Positions 17,261 through 27,731 of a stretch of DNA of 64,000 bases are shown here, one piece after another. Under the pieces are notes generated by a model. That model saw only the letters and a list, made by a program, of their open reading frames with translations. It made no database searches and was not told the DNA's origin. Both the position numbers and the translations under genes were made by a program. The stretch is from PALSA-607 sp963737705 (GTDB lineage: Bacteria; Actinomycetota; Actinomycetes; Acidothermales; Acidothermaceae): the NCBI GenBank assembly GCA_963737705.1, contig CAVTTP010000006.1, positions 372,001 to 436,000 on the forward strand. Reading direction: 5' to 3'. Positions within the stretch are counted from its first letter, which is position 1. The number at the start of each line of letters is the position of its first letter.

Positions 17261-19630
17261 ATGGGTCGGCGAGTTGTGCGTATCGGCGCGGCGCTTGCGG
17301 CAGCGGTTGCCGGTCTCGGCTTCGCGCTGGTGACAGTAGTAACCGTGGCGACCGCCGCATCGGCGAGCACCACCCTCGACGTCCGCGGATCGTGGGCACA
17401 GGTCGCGACCACGGGAGGCGCAAGCTACCCGCAGACCGTGACCTGGACCACCGAGAACTTCTCGACCGGGGCGGTCACGGGAACCGACGTCGGCGGCGGC
17501 GCGACGTTTACTGAAACGGGAACCCTCAAAGGCTCGAACATCACCACGCACCTGGTCGAAGTTGGCGCGAGCTATACGTCTGACTCCGTTGGCGTCATCA
17601 AGAATGTCGGCGGAAAGTTGACGTGGAGCGGCACATTCACCGACAGCGCCGGCCACCAAGGCGGCACCTTCACCTCAACGTTCATTGGTCCCGCAGGTGC
17701 CGCGAGTGCCAGCCCGACGGCGTCCGGCCTCGGAGCTGTCCCTCCCGCGTGCTCGACGACTGTCACCACAAACTGCAGCTATAACTCCCGCGACGGCGCA
17801 CTCACCTTCACCCCGGCCGTCGCAAAGGTCGGGGACACGATCGTCGCCAAGATGGTCTCGCCGGCGGGCGTCGGAAACAGCTGGAGCTGGACCAACCTGG
17901 CTGGGCTAACAGCGCAGAACTGCGCGCCAAGCGCCGTCACCTGCAACTACCAGGCGACGTCGTTGACCGGCACAACAGGCGCGCGCTACGTCCTCGGCAC
18001 GATCGACGGCGGTTCCGTGCAAGGCCCCTGGACGTCATCGCAGGCCTATGCCGTGGCGGATGCCAGCGAAATCTCCGGCAGCAGCGGCAGCACGAGCGGC
18101 AAGTTCCTCGACGTGCGCGGGTTGTGGGACGGCTACTACGTGCAGCCCGGTGGTGCGACGTACCACAATCCGGTCGACATCCTGACCGAGAACTTCAGCA
18201 CCGGCGCCCTCACGGGTACCGACAACGGCACGGATGGCGACGCGACGGTGTCCCTCACCATCTCAGGCCGAACGATCAGCGGGACCATCGACCAACCCTC
18301 GTCGAACTACCACGCGCAGGTCACCTGGGTGCTGTCGGACGACGGCACGAAGCTGATCGCGAACGGCATCACCGACCCCAAGGCCCCGGGCGCGTTCGTG
18401 CTGTTCCATCACGGTGGGGCGGTCGGCGCTACGAGCGCCCTGACCAGCGGCCACGGCGTGACCTCGGGCCCGGCCCCCATCAACGCGCTGCCCACCCCTT
18501 CGGAGGCGTTCTCTTCGCCCGCCCGCATCGCGGTGAGCGCCGCCATCAGCATCGCCGCGCTGCTGTTCATCACGTTTCCGGCCAACCTGTTCAACAAGAC
18601 CTTCGAAGAGAACTACGACGTCATCGTCGCCTGGTGGGAGCCGCGGTTGCGTCGCTTCCGGCGCAAGCATTCGGGCACCAGCACGGACGCCGAGGGGGTG
18701 GCCGCTGACGGCGCCGCAGCCACCGCCGGGACAGCCGAGACGAACAACGACCGGCTGAAATTCTGGCTCGTTGTCATCGCGGGCGCGATTTTCGGTGGGT
18801 TGCTCAATCCGAAGTTCGGTGCCAACAGCGCCTCCGTGAACAGCTTCGTCGCTACGCTGCTTTCAGTCATCGTCGGAACGGCTGTGGGTACCGCCGTCGG
18901 GTTCCTCTACCGGCGGCGCAAGAAGTACGACGTGACCCGCCACTTCGAGGCACTTCCCGCCGGGCTCGCCATCGCGGCTCTGTGCGTCGTCCTGTCTCGG
19001 ATTTCAGACTTCCAGCCCGGCTACCTGTACGGCGTGGTCTGCGGCGTTGCGTTCGCCGGCACTTTGGCCAAGAACGAGAACGGCCACCTGGTCGCACTCG
19101 GTCACCTCGCCACGATTGCTGTCGCGGTCATCGCCTGGTTCGTGTGGGTCCCGGTCAACCACGCTGCTTTGCATCACCCTGGTGTGTTCCCGCTCGTCAT
19201 CGTCGACGACCTGCTGGCGTCGCTCTTCGTCGGCGGCCTGGTCGGCAGCGTCATCAATCTGATCCCGGTGCGCTTCATGCCGGGTCACACGCTGGCGAGT
19301 TGGCACCGCGGCGCGTGGATGGCGGTCTTCGGCGTCGCCGCCTTTGGTATGACGGAAATCGTCCTGTTCCCGTCCAGGCATAACCACGCAGGGCACGCGC
19401 CGATTATCACGATCATTGTGTTGTTCGTCCTGTTCGGCGGCGGGTCGCTGTGGTTCCGCGATTACTTCGCGCGCCGAGACAAGAGGCTCGAACTGGCCAA
19501 GGCAGCCGGCGCAACGGAACCTGCGATGCAACCGGCGATGCAACCGGCGGCGGACGTAGTGCCGGTCCCGACTCCGCGAGCCGAGCCCATCGATGAGCAA
19601 GTGGCGCAAGCCGTCACACCCGCTGCCTAA
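17261..19630 (+). CDS. Large membrane protein with duplicated extracellular beta domain
   Basis: 789 aa from ATG 17261. The N-terminus is a membrane helix or signal (IGAALAAAVAGLGFALVTVV). The extracellular part contains two copies of a roughly 110-residue beta-rich domain, beginning LDVRGSW at about 38 and LDVRGLW at about 285. Each continues with a Y/H-P-x-T/D-x-x-TENFSTGA-TGTD pattern. An unrelated Cys-bearing stretch (CSTTVTTNCSY, NCAPSAVTCNY) lies between them. From about 425 on there are roughly nine hydrophobic helices separated by a charged cytosolic loop (about 450-500). I do not recognise the family. It resembles large actinobacterial membrane proteins of unknown function, possibly a wall-sensing or export-linked protein. 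Confidence 0.8.
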   Translation: MGRRVVRIGAALAAAVAGLGFALVTVVTVATAASASTTLDVRGSWAQVATTGGASYPQTVTWTTENFSTGAVTGTDVGGGATFTETGTLKGSNITTHLVEVGASYTSDSVGVIKNVGGKLTWSGTFTDSAGHQGGTFTSTFIGPAGAASASPTASGLGAVPPACSTTVTTNCSYNSRDGALTFTPAVAKVGDTIVAKMVSPAGVGNSWSWTNLAGLTAQNCAPSAVTCNYQATSLTGTTGARYVLGTIDGGSVQGPWTSSQAYAVADASEISGSSGSTSGKFLDVRGLWDGYYVQPGGATYHNPVDILTENFSTGALTGTDNGTDGDATVSLTISGRTISGTIDQPSSNYHAQVTWVLSDDGTKLIANGITDPKAPGAFVLFHHGGAVGATSALTSGHGVTSGPAPINALPTPSEAFSSPARIAVSAAISIAALLFITFPANLFNKTFEENYDVIVAWWEPRLRRFRRKHSGTSTDAEGVAADGAAATAGTAETNNDRLKFWLVVIAGAIFGGLLNPKFGANSASVNSFVATLLSVIVGTAVGTAVGFLYRRRKKYDVTRHFEALPAGLAIAALCVVLSRISDFQPGYLYGVVCGVAFAGTLAKNENGHLVALGHLATIAVAVIAWFVWVPVNHAALHHPGVFPLVIVDDLLASLFVGGLVGSVINLIPVRFMPGHTLASWHRGAWMAVFGVAAFGMTEIVLFPSRHNHAGHAPIITIIVLFVLFGGGSLWFRDYFARRDKRLELAKAAGATEPAMQPAMQPAADVVPVPTPRAEPIDEQVAQAVTPAA

Positions 19631-19836
19631 CCGCTAGATCCTGCATCCGCTTCGCACCCACTCGATGCGCAGAATGGGGACCCAACGGCCGAAATGCATC
19701 CTCTGTAAGTCGCTTCCAAGCAACTGTTCACCCTGCGCACCAAACTCGATATTCCAAGATGGCCGTCAGGCCCCTATCTTTAGGGCGCGCGCTATCGATG
19801 TGGGCGATGGCGCATCCGGGGTTTAGGGGAAGTGCC

Positions 19837-22023
19837 ATGCGGGGACATCGTCGGATTTGGCTTGCCGTCGGAGCAACAGTCAGCGGCTTCGTTCTGGTCG
19901 GCACGGCGGCTGCGCCAGCCATTGCTGCGACCGCAACGTTGGTCAGCGAGTCGTTCACCTCGGGCGTCGACGTCGGCGAACTGGGTGCTCCCCGACCGCG
20001 TCGGGTGGCCGAACAACCAACGACGCTTGCCTCAACGCCGGCAGACAGGTAGCACGCCCGTACCGGGCTGCGGCGCCACCGCTGGAGCGCAACCAGGCCT
20101 CCAACTCAGCACGACTGGCAACAACCAGGAAGGCGCTCTGGCGTACAGCTCGAGCGTGCCCGTCTCACTCGGACTCGACGCCACCTTCACCAGCTACCAA
20201 TACGGAACGGGACCGCCGCCGACGGCATCGTGTTCTTCCTGGCCGCCTCTGATCCCACGAACGCCAGCGCGTCACCCATCACTCTCGGGCTACCAGGGGG
20301 CTACCTCGGTTACTCGGCGGCGCCTGGGGGCGCGGCCGGCCTCACCAATGCGTACCTCGGGTTCGGTCTCGACGTGTACGGCAACTACTCCAACTCGCAG
20401 TTCTCGGGTACTGGCTGCCCGGAGACGCAGCTGCAGACTTCGAACTCGCTCACCGTGCGCGGCCCCGGTTACGGGACAACGGGCTACTGCATCGTGACCA
20501 CGAAGCAACTCGGCTCTGGCACGCTCGAGAGTTCAAGCCCGCAGGGTGTTCCGGTCGAGGTTGCCGTGAACCCCACGAGTTCAACGCTGCCGGCCGCAGG
20601 CGGATTCAATGTTCCGCCGAACAGCTACGTGGTGCAGGTGACCACGCTCACGGGCCAAGTCGTCCAAGAGAGCGCGGGACTTCCGAAAGACACTTCGCTG
20701 CAGGGCGGCTGGGTTGACGGCAACGGCGTGCCGTACCAGCTCACGTTCGGCTGGTCGGCATCGACGGGCGCCAGCACCGACTTCCACACGATTTCCAACG
20801 TGAACGTGCAGACATTGAACGGGACGCCGCCAACGCTCGGCGTCAACCTGACGGACGGCGGTCCTGCCCGCACCGGGCAGACCGTGAACTACTCGGCGGC
20901 GGTCTCGCTGTCCGGCTCTCCGGAGACCCGACCCATCACGCTGACCGACACTTTCCCCGCCGGGCTGGCCCCCCAGTCGGCCAGCGGTACTGGCTGGACT
21001 TGTAACGTCAACGTGCAGGTCGTGACGTGCACGTATCCGCCAACGCCAACGTCTGGCACCCCAGTAGGCCCGCTGCCTTCTGGTGCAACGGTGGTGATTC
21101 CGGTGCTCGTTAATATCCCGGCTGGTTCGGGGCCGGTGGCCCTCACGGACCAGGCGACCGCCGGTGCCCCTGATGCAACGCAGGGAACCGGCACCGACAC
21201 GCAGACCTACTCTCCTGCACCAACCGCGACGGTGTTGAGCTTCATCACTCAGCCCGTCGATGCCCAGGTCAACACCGCAATGAAGAACGCTGACTCCAGC
21301 ACAACCCACATTCAGGTTGCTGCAGACGTCACGGCAGGCGGCGCCGTCGACACCACCTACACCGGCAATGTCACGCTGGCGTTCGCAAATAACCCTGGGT
21401 CGGCGAAGTTCGTCGTTGGCGGCAACGCGGTGTCGTCCATCACCGTTCCGGCAGTGAACGGCGTCGCTGATTTCTCGCCGATCATCGTGAACGCGGTCGG
21501 CTTCGGCTACACGCTGACGGCTTCGGCCACCGGCCTGACGTCGGCTACGTCGACCTCCTTCACTGTTGCGGGCGCTGCGACGAGCTGTCCGTCAGGTCAG
21601 ACGTGCACCGTCACGACCACCAGTACAACGCCGGGTAAGAGCGCGTCGATCCAGGCCCAAGGCGGCACGGGCAACGCCATCATTACGGCGAGCTTTGGCG
21701 GCAACGTGGCACCGATTCACCCCTGCACCAGCGCCGCTGCCGGCATTCTCACCTTCAGCGGAAACCGGCAGAAGACGATCGTCCTGACGCTGCCGCTGAA
21801 GCAGGCCGCGCTGGTGTTCTGCTACGGCCAGCCGACTCCGTTCCTCGACATCCTGTACCGCCCGGTGACGTACTTCAGCCAGGCGAACCAGGAGTACGAG
21901 GGGCTGCTCCCACTGTGCCTGCCGAAGTTCACCGGTCCGTGTGTGAAGTCGATCAGCCTCACGAAGACGTCGGAGGTCGTGACCTTCCTCAGTGGTGCGG
22001 CAGATCCGCACATCGCGACCTGA
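19837..22023 (+). pseudogene. Secreted lectin-like/DUF11 surface protein, frame broken near its start
   Basis: ATG 19837 (GGGGA upstream) opens a signal peptide (MRGHRRIW...AAPAIAA) followed by ATLVSESFTSGV. The expected continuation NWVLPDRVGWPNN, DACLNAGR, TGSTPVPGC then ADGIVFFLAASDP is present, but split over the three forward frames. Changes are needed near 19975, 20018, 20045 and 20215. From about 20220 to 22023 the frame is intact (597 aa from 20230). It completes a lectin-like domain with LGYSAAPG, LGFGLDVYGNY and TVRGPGYGTTGYC. A DUF11-type beta domain, an Ig-like domain and a Cys-containing C-terminus follow. Four small shifts in 250 bp could be real decay or assembly error. Confidence 0.75.
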
Positions 22024-22032
22024 GGCCAGGGC

Positions 22033-25000
22033 TTAGTCGGTCGGCAGCAATTCCTGGGTCGCCGCTGCCTCTGCGGAGGCGAGGTCGAGAACGAGACCGA
22101 GTCTGCGCTGCAGCGGCGCCACTTCCTCGACGAGCGCCGGGTCAACGCTGGAGCCGGCCCGGCGCGCCCGCTGGGCCATCGCGGCCACAGTGAACGCCAA
22201 CTCGTGGGCCGCGTGCCGGCGCCGAGCGATCTCCAGCGAGCGCTGGTACGCGGACTCGGCGTCGCCCGGATTGCCGAGTGCGTCGTGCGAGGCTGCGATC
22301 ACGCGGTAAAGCAGCGGGGCTTGCACAGGTTGGTCAGAGAGCCGGCTTGCGGCGACGAGCGACGTCTCCGCGAGCGCCAGCGCTTCGACGAATCGGCCAG
22401 CCAGCAACAGGCACTCAGCCTGGTAGGTGTCGGCATCGATGACTTCGGTCTTTGCGCCTTGCTCAACGAAACGCGCCCTGGCTTGCTGCAACAGCAACTC
22501 GGCGTCGTCGAAACGCCCCTGCCGAGCCAGGACTCGACCAAGCAGTGCCCGCCCGAACGCGACGTCGTTCTCGGAACTTGATGCCCGCCACACGCGAATC
22601 GCGTCGCGCAAGGCCACCTCGGCCTGCTCGAGTCGACCTTGATCCAGCAGAATCTCTGCGGTGTTCGCATTGCCGATCGCCGCGTTGGACAGATCGCCTA
22701 GGCGCTCGAACAGCTCACGCGCCCTGCCGTACGCATCGACCGCTTCATTCCAGCCACCGTCGAGGTAGGCGCGATAGCCGATCTGGGTTAGTACCCGCGC
22801 CTGGCCGGCGAGGTCGCCGCGCTGCTCGTGCAGCTGTAATGCCTTTTGCGCGCGCTCGCCATTGACGTCAGAACCGAGACTCGCGTCAACGACGTCGAGC
22901 ATTGCCAGCGCGTCCGCGACGACTTCCGGATTGCGTTGCTCATCGGCCCGCTCGACGACCGCCTCGCAGCTAGCCCGAGCGGCCTTGAGCCTGCCCTGCC
23001 GGAACTGGGTGAATGCGGTGCTCATGTGCATCTGTACGAGCAGGTCGGCAGCGAGCGGATCCGCCGCCTCGCGCACAGTACGCGCGACGCGTCGAAGCCG
23101 TGCGAATGTCGTCCGGTAGACACCGCGGCGGTCGGCGCTACGGGCTTGCTTCAACCCGATTCGAGCAACCGCAAGCGGATTGCCGCGCAGCAACCGGGTC
23201 GCGGCCGCATACGAGACGTCGCCCTGCTCGTACTCGCCGAGCCGTACCTGCATGTCACCAAGACGTTCGAACAACTCGGCGCGCGTGGTCACGTCGACCG
23301 ACCGCAATCGAGTTGCCGCCGCAATTGCCCGGCGGTAGAGCACGGCGGCTTCGGTGCTTGCGTGGGCATCAGCGGCGCGGTCGCCGGCCGCTCGCGCGGT
23401 TCGCAGCGCAGCATCGTTGTCGCCCGCTTCGAAGTAGTGCAGGGAAAGCATCGCTTCGATCGATTCCGGATCGGCGTGGTGGCGACCGGTCAACAGCTGG
23501 GCGAGGCGACCATGCAACGCAGCCCGCCGTCGAAAAGCGAGTCCTTCATACGCGGTGTCTCGGATCACCGCCTGCCTAAACCGCAGCTCCCCGCCGTCCG
23601 AGGAAAAGAACTCGCCCAAGAATTCCAGAGCGCTCGTCGTACGGGCTGCGTCCTCATCGAGTAATTCAGCGAGGATGTCGGCGTCGACCGACATGCCCAC
23701 GACGGCAGCCGCGCGCAGCACCTCCCGCGCTGCAGGAGCGAGCCTGTCGATGCGCGCAGCGACCACCGTCTCGATCGTGTCGGGAAGATCGAGCGTGCCG
23801 CGGGCCGTGCGTGCCGTTGCGGCGAGATGGCGCAGGAAGAGCGGGTTGCCGCCGCCGCGGGCCACGACGGCCTCCGCGATATGCGGCGCAATGGGTGCGT
23901 CATCGGTGTCCGCGTAGATGAAGACCTCGGCGTCGACGGGTCCGAGCGGATCGATCATCAACGTGGTCGACTCAGAGTCTGCGCGAGGGGCATCGCCTCG
24001 ACCCGCTAACACGATGAGCCACGGCTGGCCAGCGACCTGCTGCGCGATGTGATGGAGCAACGCATCGGACGCCTCGTCGGCGAACTGGACGTCGTCGACG
24101 AGAAGCAACGTCGGATCGGGCAGCGCCGCCTTCAGCATGTCGAATACGAGAGCGTGGAGTCGCTCGACGCGGAACTCGGGCGCTAGGTCACGGGTTTCGA
24201 CAGTGTCGACGACCGGGATGCCGAGCATCGGCCCCAGCAACGGCAGCCAGTTCGCGAGCGCGGGCGCGTGCAGCGCACACCAGTCGTCAAGCCATTCCGG
24301 CAGCGCGGTGGTGGCGACGCCGTTCGCGCCGATTGCATCAAGCAGGAGCGGCGCCGCGAGTGCATACGGAGAAGACGCGCGGTAAGGCTCGGCCGCGGCG
24401 GCGACGACCCGCATATCGAACGCCAGGCGCTGCAGCTCGGCGAGTAACCGGGTCTTCCCGATGCCCGGGGCGCCGAGCAAATCGACGTGCTCGCCGTTGC
24501 CCTCGCGTGCCCGCACCAACGCCGCGTCGAGGATGTTCATCTCCTCGGCTCGGCCGATCAGCGGGAGCTCGCCGTGCACGTCGATCCGCGCGAGGGGCAA
24601 CCCGACCGATCGCACGACCACGGGGGCGACCTTGCCCTTGACTGTGAAGCTCGGCACGTCGCCGAGATCGAACTGCGTACGTGACGACTCGGCAACCACG
24701 GGGAGTGCCCAGATCTGACCGATCGGTGTCTTACCCATGATGCGCGCGGCGAGGTTCACGACGTCGCCCTTGACGGAATACGAGCGTCGCCGAGCGGGGC
24801 CGACGCAGCCGGTGAATGCACGGCCTGCTGTCACGCCCGCGCGAACCGAGAGCGGACCGGGATCCTCGAAGATCTGGCGAAGGGCGCACAGCATTGCTTC
24901 GGCCGGGTCTTCAAGACCACGCGGAGCGCCCGCCACGAGCATGAACTTGCCGCCGTCAGCGGAGATGTCCGTCTCGTGGAACGACACGAGGTTGCGGTGA

Positions 25001-25866
25001 CAGGATTCCTGCGCCACCTCGACGAGGTGTTGCAACGCGTCGTCGACCGCCTCGTCGCCTAAGTCCGCCCGCAGTCTTGAGATGCCCGAGAACTCAAGGA
25101 ACGCGACAGTCACCTGGCGGTGCTCGCCGATTCCGCCGCCACTGACGAGATGGTCGAGCACCAGCTCGGGGATCAAGCCGTTGACTTCAACGGACGGCGA
25201 GGGGTCGATGTCATCGGTCGCGTCGCATCGCGGTGCGTGGACAAGCAGGATCCCGGGCCCTTTGGTCTCGCCGAGGCACGTGGGCGGCAAGAGTTCTGCC
25301 GTGGTCGGGCTCACCAGAATGTCGCCGGCCTCTGCCGCAGCCTCCAGGGCAGCGGTCACAGTCGCTGCGTCGCCGGTGATGAGCAGTTCACGATGGCGTT
25401 GGCCCAGAAAATGGAACGAGAACATGCCCGTGTGAATGCCGATCGACATTTTCAGGCGCACCCGGCCAACTGACGTCTCCAGGGTGCCGACCCGTCGCAT
25501 CGTCGACTGCATCGCCGCCGCGGCATCACACGCGCGCAGCGCGTGCTCGGCGGTGTCGAACATGAGCAGCAAGGCGTCGCCGCCCCATTTGACCAGCCAT
25601 CCGCCGTGGTCATAGGCGGCCGTCAGCAGCGCGCTGAGCACGACGTCGAGGTGGTCAGACATCTCCTCCGCACCGAATCGGCCCCTGGCGGCGAGCCGTT
25701 CGGTGAGCCGGGTGAAGCCGGAGATATCAGCGAAAACCAGGGTGCCAACCAGCTGTCGCGCACGCACATCGGGCGTCTCTCGCAGCCACGTGCGCGCGAG
25801 CTCGGACACGAACGGCTCGAGGTCGGTCGAGTGGCTCGCCGGGCGATCAGCGTTGCTGATGGACAA
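22033..25866 (-). CDS. Tandem nucleotide cyclase / AAA ATPase / TPR signalling protein
   Basis: 1277 aa. Residues about 35-200 form a class III cyclase domain keeping both metal-binding Asp residues (FADISGFT, Asp47; WGGDALLLMF, Asp97). A second cyclase-like domain (about 235-395) reads FLEFSGIS where the first Asp is expected, but keeps GPARRRSYSVKGDVVNLAAR. An ATPase domain with Walker A GAPGIGKT and DPTLLLVDDVQFAD follows. The last 600 residues are TPR-like helices. Such proteins couple cyclase activity to a STAND/MalT-type regulatory ATPase. The neighbour is a transporter with a cyclic-nucleotide domain, so cAMP made here could act locally. Activity of the second cyclase half is doubtful. 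Confidence 0.92.
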   Translation of the reverse strand: MSISNADRPASHSTDLEPFVSELARTWLRETPDVRARQLVGTLVFADISGFTRLTERLAARGRFGAEEMSDHLDVVLSALLTAAYDHGGWLVKWGGDALLLMFDTAEHALRACDAAAAMQSTMRRVGTLETSVGRVRLKMSIGIHTGMFSFHFLGQRHRELLITGDAATVTAALEAAAEAGDILVSPTTAELLPPTCLGETKGPGILLVHAPRCDATDDIDPSPSVEVNGLIPELVLDHLVSGGGIGEHRQVTVAFLEFSGISRLRADLGDEAVDDALQHLVEVAQESCHRNLVSFHETDISADGGKFMLVAGAPRGLEDPAEAMLCALRQIFEDPGPLSVRAGVTAGRAFTGCVGPARRRSYSVKGDVVNLAARIMGKTPIGQIWALPVVAESSRTQFDLGDVPSFTVKGKVAPVVVRSVGLPLARIDVHGELPLIGRAEEMNILDAALVRAREGNGEHVDLLGAPGIGKTRLLAELQRLAFDMRVVAAAAEPYRASSPYALAAPLLLDAIGANGVATTALPEWLDDWCALHAPALANWLPLLGPMLGIPVVDTVETRDLAPEFRVERLHALVFDMLKAALPDPTLLLVDDVQFADEASDALLHHIAQQVAGQPWLIVLAGRGDAPRADSESTTLMIDPLGPVDAEVFIYADTDDAPIAPHIAEAVVARGGGNPLFLRHLAATARTARGTLDLPDTIETVVAARIDRLAPAAREVLRAAAVVGMSVDADILAELLDEDAARTTSALEFLGEFFSSDGGELRFRQAVIRDTAYEGLAFRRRAALHGRLAQLLTGRHHADPESIEAMLSLHYFEAGDNDAALRTARAAGDRAADAHASTEAAVLYRRAIAAATRLRSVDVTTRAELFERLGDMQVRLGEYEQGDVSYAAATRLLRGNPLAVARIGLKQARSADRRGVYRTTFARLRRVARTVREAADPLAADLLVQMHMSTAFTQFRQGRLKAARASCEAVVERADEQRNPEVVADALAMLDVVDASLGSDVNGERAQKALQLHEQRGDLAGQARVLTQIGYRAYLDGGWNEAVDAYGRARELFERLGDLSNAAIGNANTAEILLDQGRLEQAEVALRDAIRVWRASSSENDVAFGRALLGRVLARQGRFDDAELLLQQARARFVEQGAKTEVIDADTYQAECLLLAGRFVEALALAETSLVAASRLSDQPVQAPLLYRVIAASHDALGNPGDAESAYQRSLEIARRRHAAHELAFTVAAMAQRARRAGSSVDPALVEEVAPLQRRLGLVLDLASAEAAATQELLPTD

Positions 25867-25934
25867 AGCCGGGGTCCTCAGGATGGCGGGACTTCATGGT
25901 CGCACGCCCAGCGCCTGCATGTCCGGCGGTCGGG

Positions 25935-27590
25935 TCAGTTCTGGGCGGTCGCAGCGGCGTCCAGCCGGCTGACTGCCAGGCGCGCGGCGACGCTGTCGAG
26001 CAAGCTGGGCGACGGCGGCAGCTGGGCGAACGCCTCGAGGAACGCCTCACCACCGATTCGGTAGATGACGCTCGGCACGACGGTGCGCACGGTCGCCGTC
26101 CGCGGTACTCCTTCAAGAAGTCCGATCTCGCCGAACCAGTCGCCAGGGTGCAGGTCGTTCACGTGCCGATCGCCGACGAACACCTCGAGTTCGCCTGCCC
26201 GCACCACATAGAAAGCGTCCGCGACATCGTGCTCGCGGATGATCGTCGTCCCGGCCGCAATGCCGAGCTCGCTGATGTCGGCGGCCAGCCGCTCGAGCAC
26301 AGGACGCGAGGTCGCCTGCAGGAGCCCGAGGTGCCGGAGCACAACGATGCGCGGTTCGAGCTCCTCAAACCGGCTCGTCGATGCAGTGTCTGAACGACGG
26401 AGTACTGGATACACGCCGATCACCACCAGCGGGGGCAGGACCCCTAGGAGGGTCAGCGTGCCCGTCGTTCCGAATGCGTGCAGGCTGAGCGGAGTAGCCA
26501 GCGCCCCGATCGCGACCGCGCCAAACACGACGGACGTCAGGCGTGCAGTCAGGAGCGGCAATCCCTGCGGGAGGACGAATCGTTGGAGTTCGGTCAGCGC
26601 GACCACGTCGACAGCCAGCGCACCGGCTCCGCGAAGCGCTTCGAGCGCGACGACCGCGGCCGCGTTGTGGCTGTGGGCGATCAGCACCGACGGAACGCAG
26701 TAGACAACCATGCAGAGCAACAGCCAGCCAGCGAGGCGGTGCTGCCGCACAATTCGGTTGACCACGGGCGCAGCCAGCACGCCGCCAGTGCCCAGGCCCG
26801 CGAACAACTCGCCGTAGCCGGCATCACCAAGATGAAGTCGCGTCGTTGCAAGAACGGCGAGCAGCACGGTGTCGGTGCCGTAGACAAGGCCGGACAGGCC
26901 CATCAGGGCCACGAAAATGCTGATGCCCGAGGTCGTGTTTGCACGCATCTTCCGGCGCCCACCAACCGCCGCGTCGGGCGGCAAAGCTCGCACCTGCCCG
27001 GGCGCAGGAAGCTGGAGGCTCACGACCGCAGCGATGACCACGAGCGCTGCTAGCACGAGCATTTCGACGGCCGGACTGATCACAATCAGCAAGAGTCCGC
27101 CGACCGCTGGGCCGGCGAGCAGCAAGAGCTTGTCGGTAGTGGCCTGCCTTGATGCGACCCGTGAAAGGTCGCCGCCGCCCGCCACGATCGGCAGGAGCAG
27201 CGCCGCTGCGGGGGCCTGCCCACTCGCCGCGATCCGCACAACCGCAGCGAGTGCGATCGCCACAGCAGACGGTGCGTTCGCGAACATGGCCGCTGCCATC
27301 GCGGCAATCGCGATCGCGCAACAAATGTCAGACAGCACAAGCAATCTGCGGGGCGGAAAGCGTTCGAGTATCCGTACAGCGAAGACGCTCGTCACGATCC
27401 CGGGCAGGTAGCGAGCCGCGGCAGCAGCCGCAACCCAGGCTGACGAGTGCGTTGCGTTGTAGACATAGACGACGAGCGCAACGCTGTAGGCCCGGTTCGC
27501 AACCGACGCGAGCGCGAGCGCGACATCGAGCCGCAGACGTCGAGGGCCGATCCTCAGGTGCGCCTCCGCTCGAATATCCGCCCCGACCAC
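25935..27590 (-). CDS. MFS transporter fused to a cyclic-nucleotide-binding domain
   Basis: 551 aa from GTG 27590. The first 400 residues are twelve hydrophobic helices of a major-facilitator transporter (ALALASVANRAYSVALVVYVYNATHSS at the start). Residues about 420-540 are a complete cNMP-binding fold (IREHDVADAFYVVRAGELEVF; HPGDWFGEIGLLEGVPRTATVRT). The phosphate-binding cassette FGEIGLLEGVPRTATV keeps the Glu and Arg that grip cAMP in CRP-type domains. The gene is 68 bp upstream of the cyclase gene on the same strand, so both are probably co-expressed. Direct gating of transport by cAMP is the inference. The transported molecule is unknown. Confidence 0.9.
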   Translation of the reverse strand: MVGADIRAEAHLRIGPRRLRLDVALALASVANRAYSVALVVYVYNATHSSAWVAAAAAARYLPGIVTSVFAVRILERFPPRRLLVLSDICCAIAIAAMAAAMFANAPSAVAIALAAVVRIAASGQAPAAALLLPIVAGGGDLSRVASRQATTDKLLLLAGPAVGGLLLIVISPAVEMLVLAALVVIAAVVSLQLPAPGQVRALPPDAAVGGRRKMRANTTSGISIFVALMGLSGLVYGTDTVLLAVLATTRLHLGDAGYGELFAGLGTGGVLAAPVVNRIVRQHRLAGWLLLCMVVYCVPSVLIAHSHNAAAVVALEALRGAGALAVDVVALTELQRFVLPQGLPLLTARLTSVVFGAVAIGALATPLSLHAFGTTGTLTLLGVLPPLVVIGVYPVLRRSDTASTSRFEELEPRIVVLRHLGLLQATSRPVLERLAADISELGIAAGTTIIREHDVADAFYVVRAGELEVFVGDRHVNDLHPGDWFGEIGLLEGVPRTATVRTVVPSVIYRIGGEAFLEAFAQLPPSPSLLDSVAARLAVSRLDAAATAQN

Positions 27591-27731
27591 CTCGGGACCG
27601 TAACCCGTCTATGAGGGGGCGCGGTGAACGGATGGTGACTGCTGAGTGAACGGCCGGTCCGAGGCGGCCTGCAGTGAACGCCGTCCATTACTGTTTCCTG
27701 CGTCCGACGAGCGTGCTCACGGAGGTGCAGG

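Noticed and set aside
20581..21309. Minus-strand 242-aa frame inside the surface-protein gene
   Set aside because: The plus frame shows continuous DUF11/Ig-like domain sequence. The minus frame is Arg/Gly-rich with no recognisable domain.
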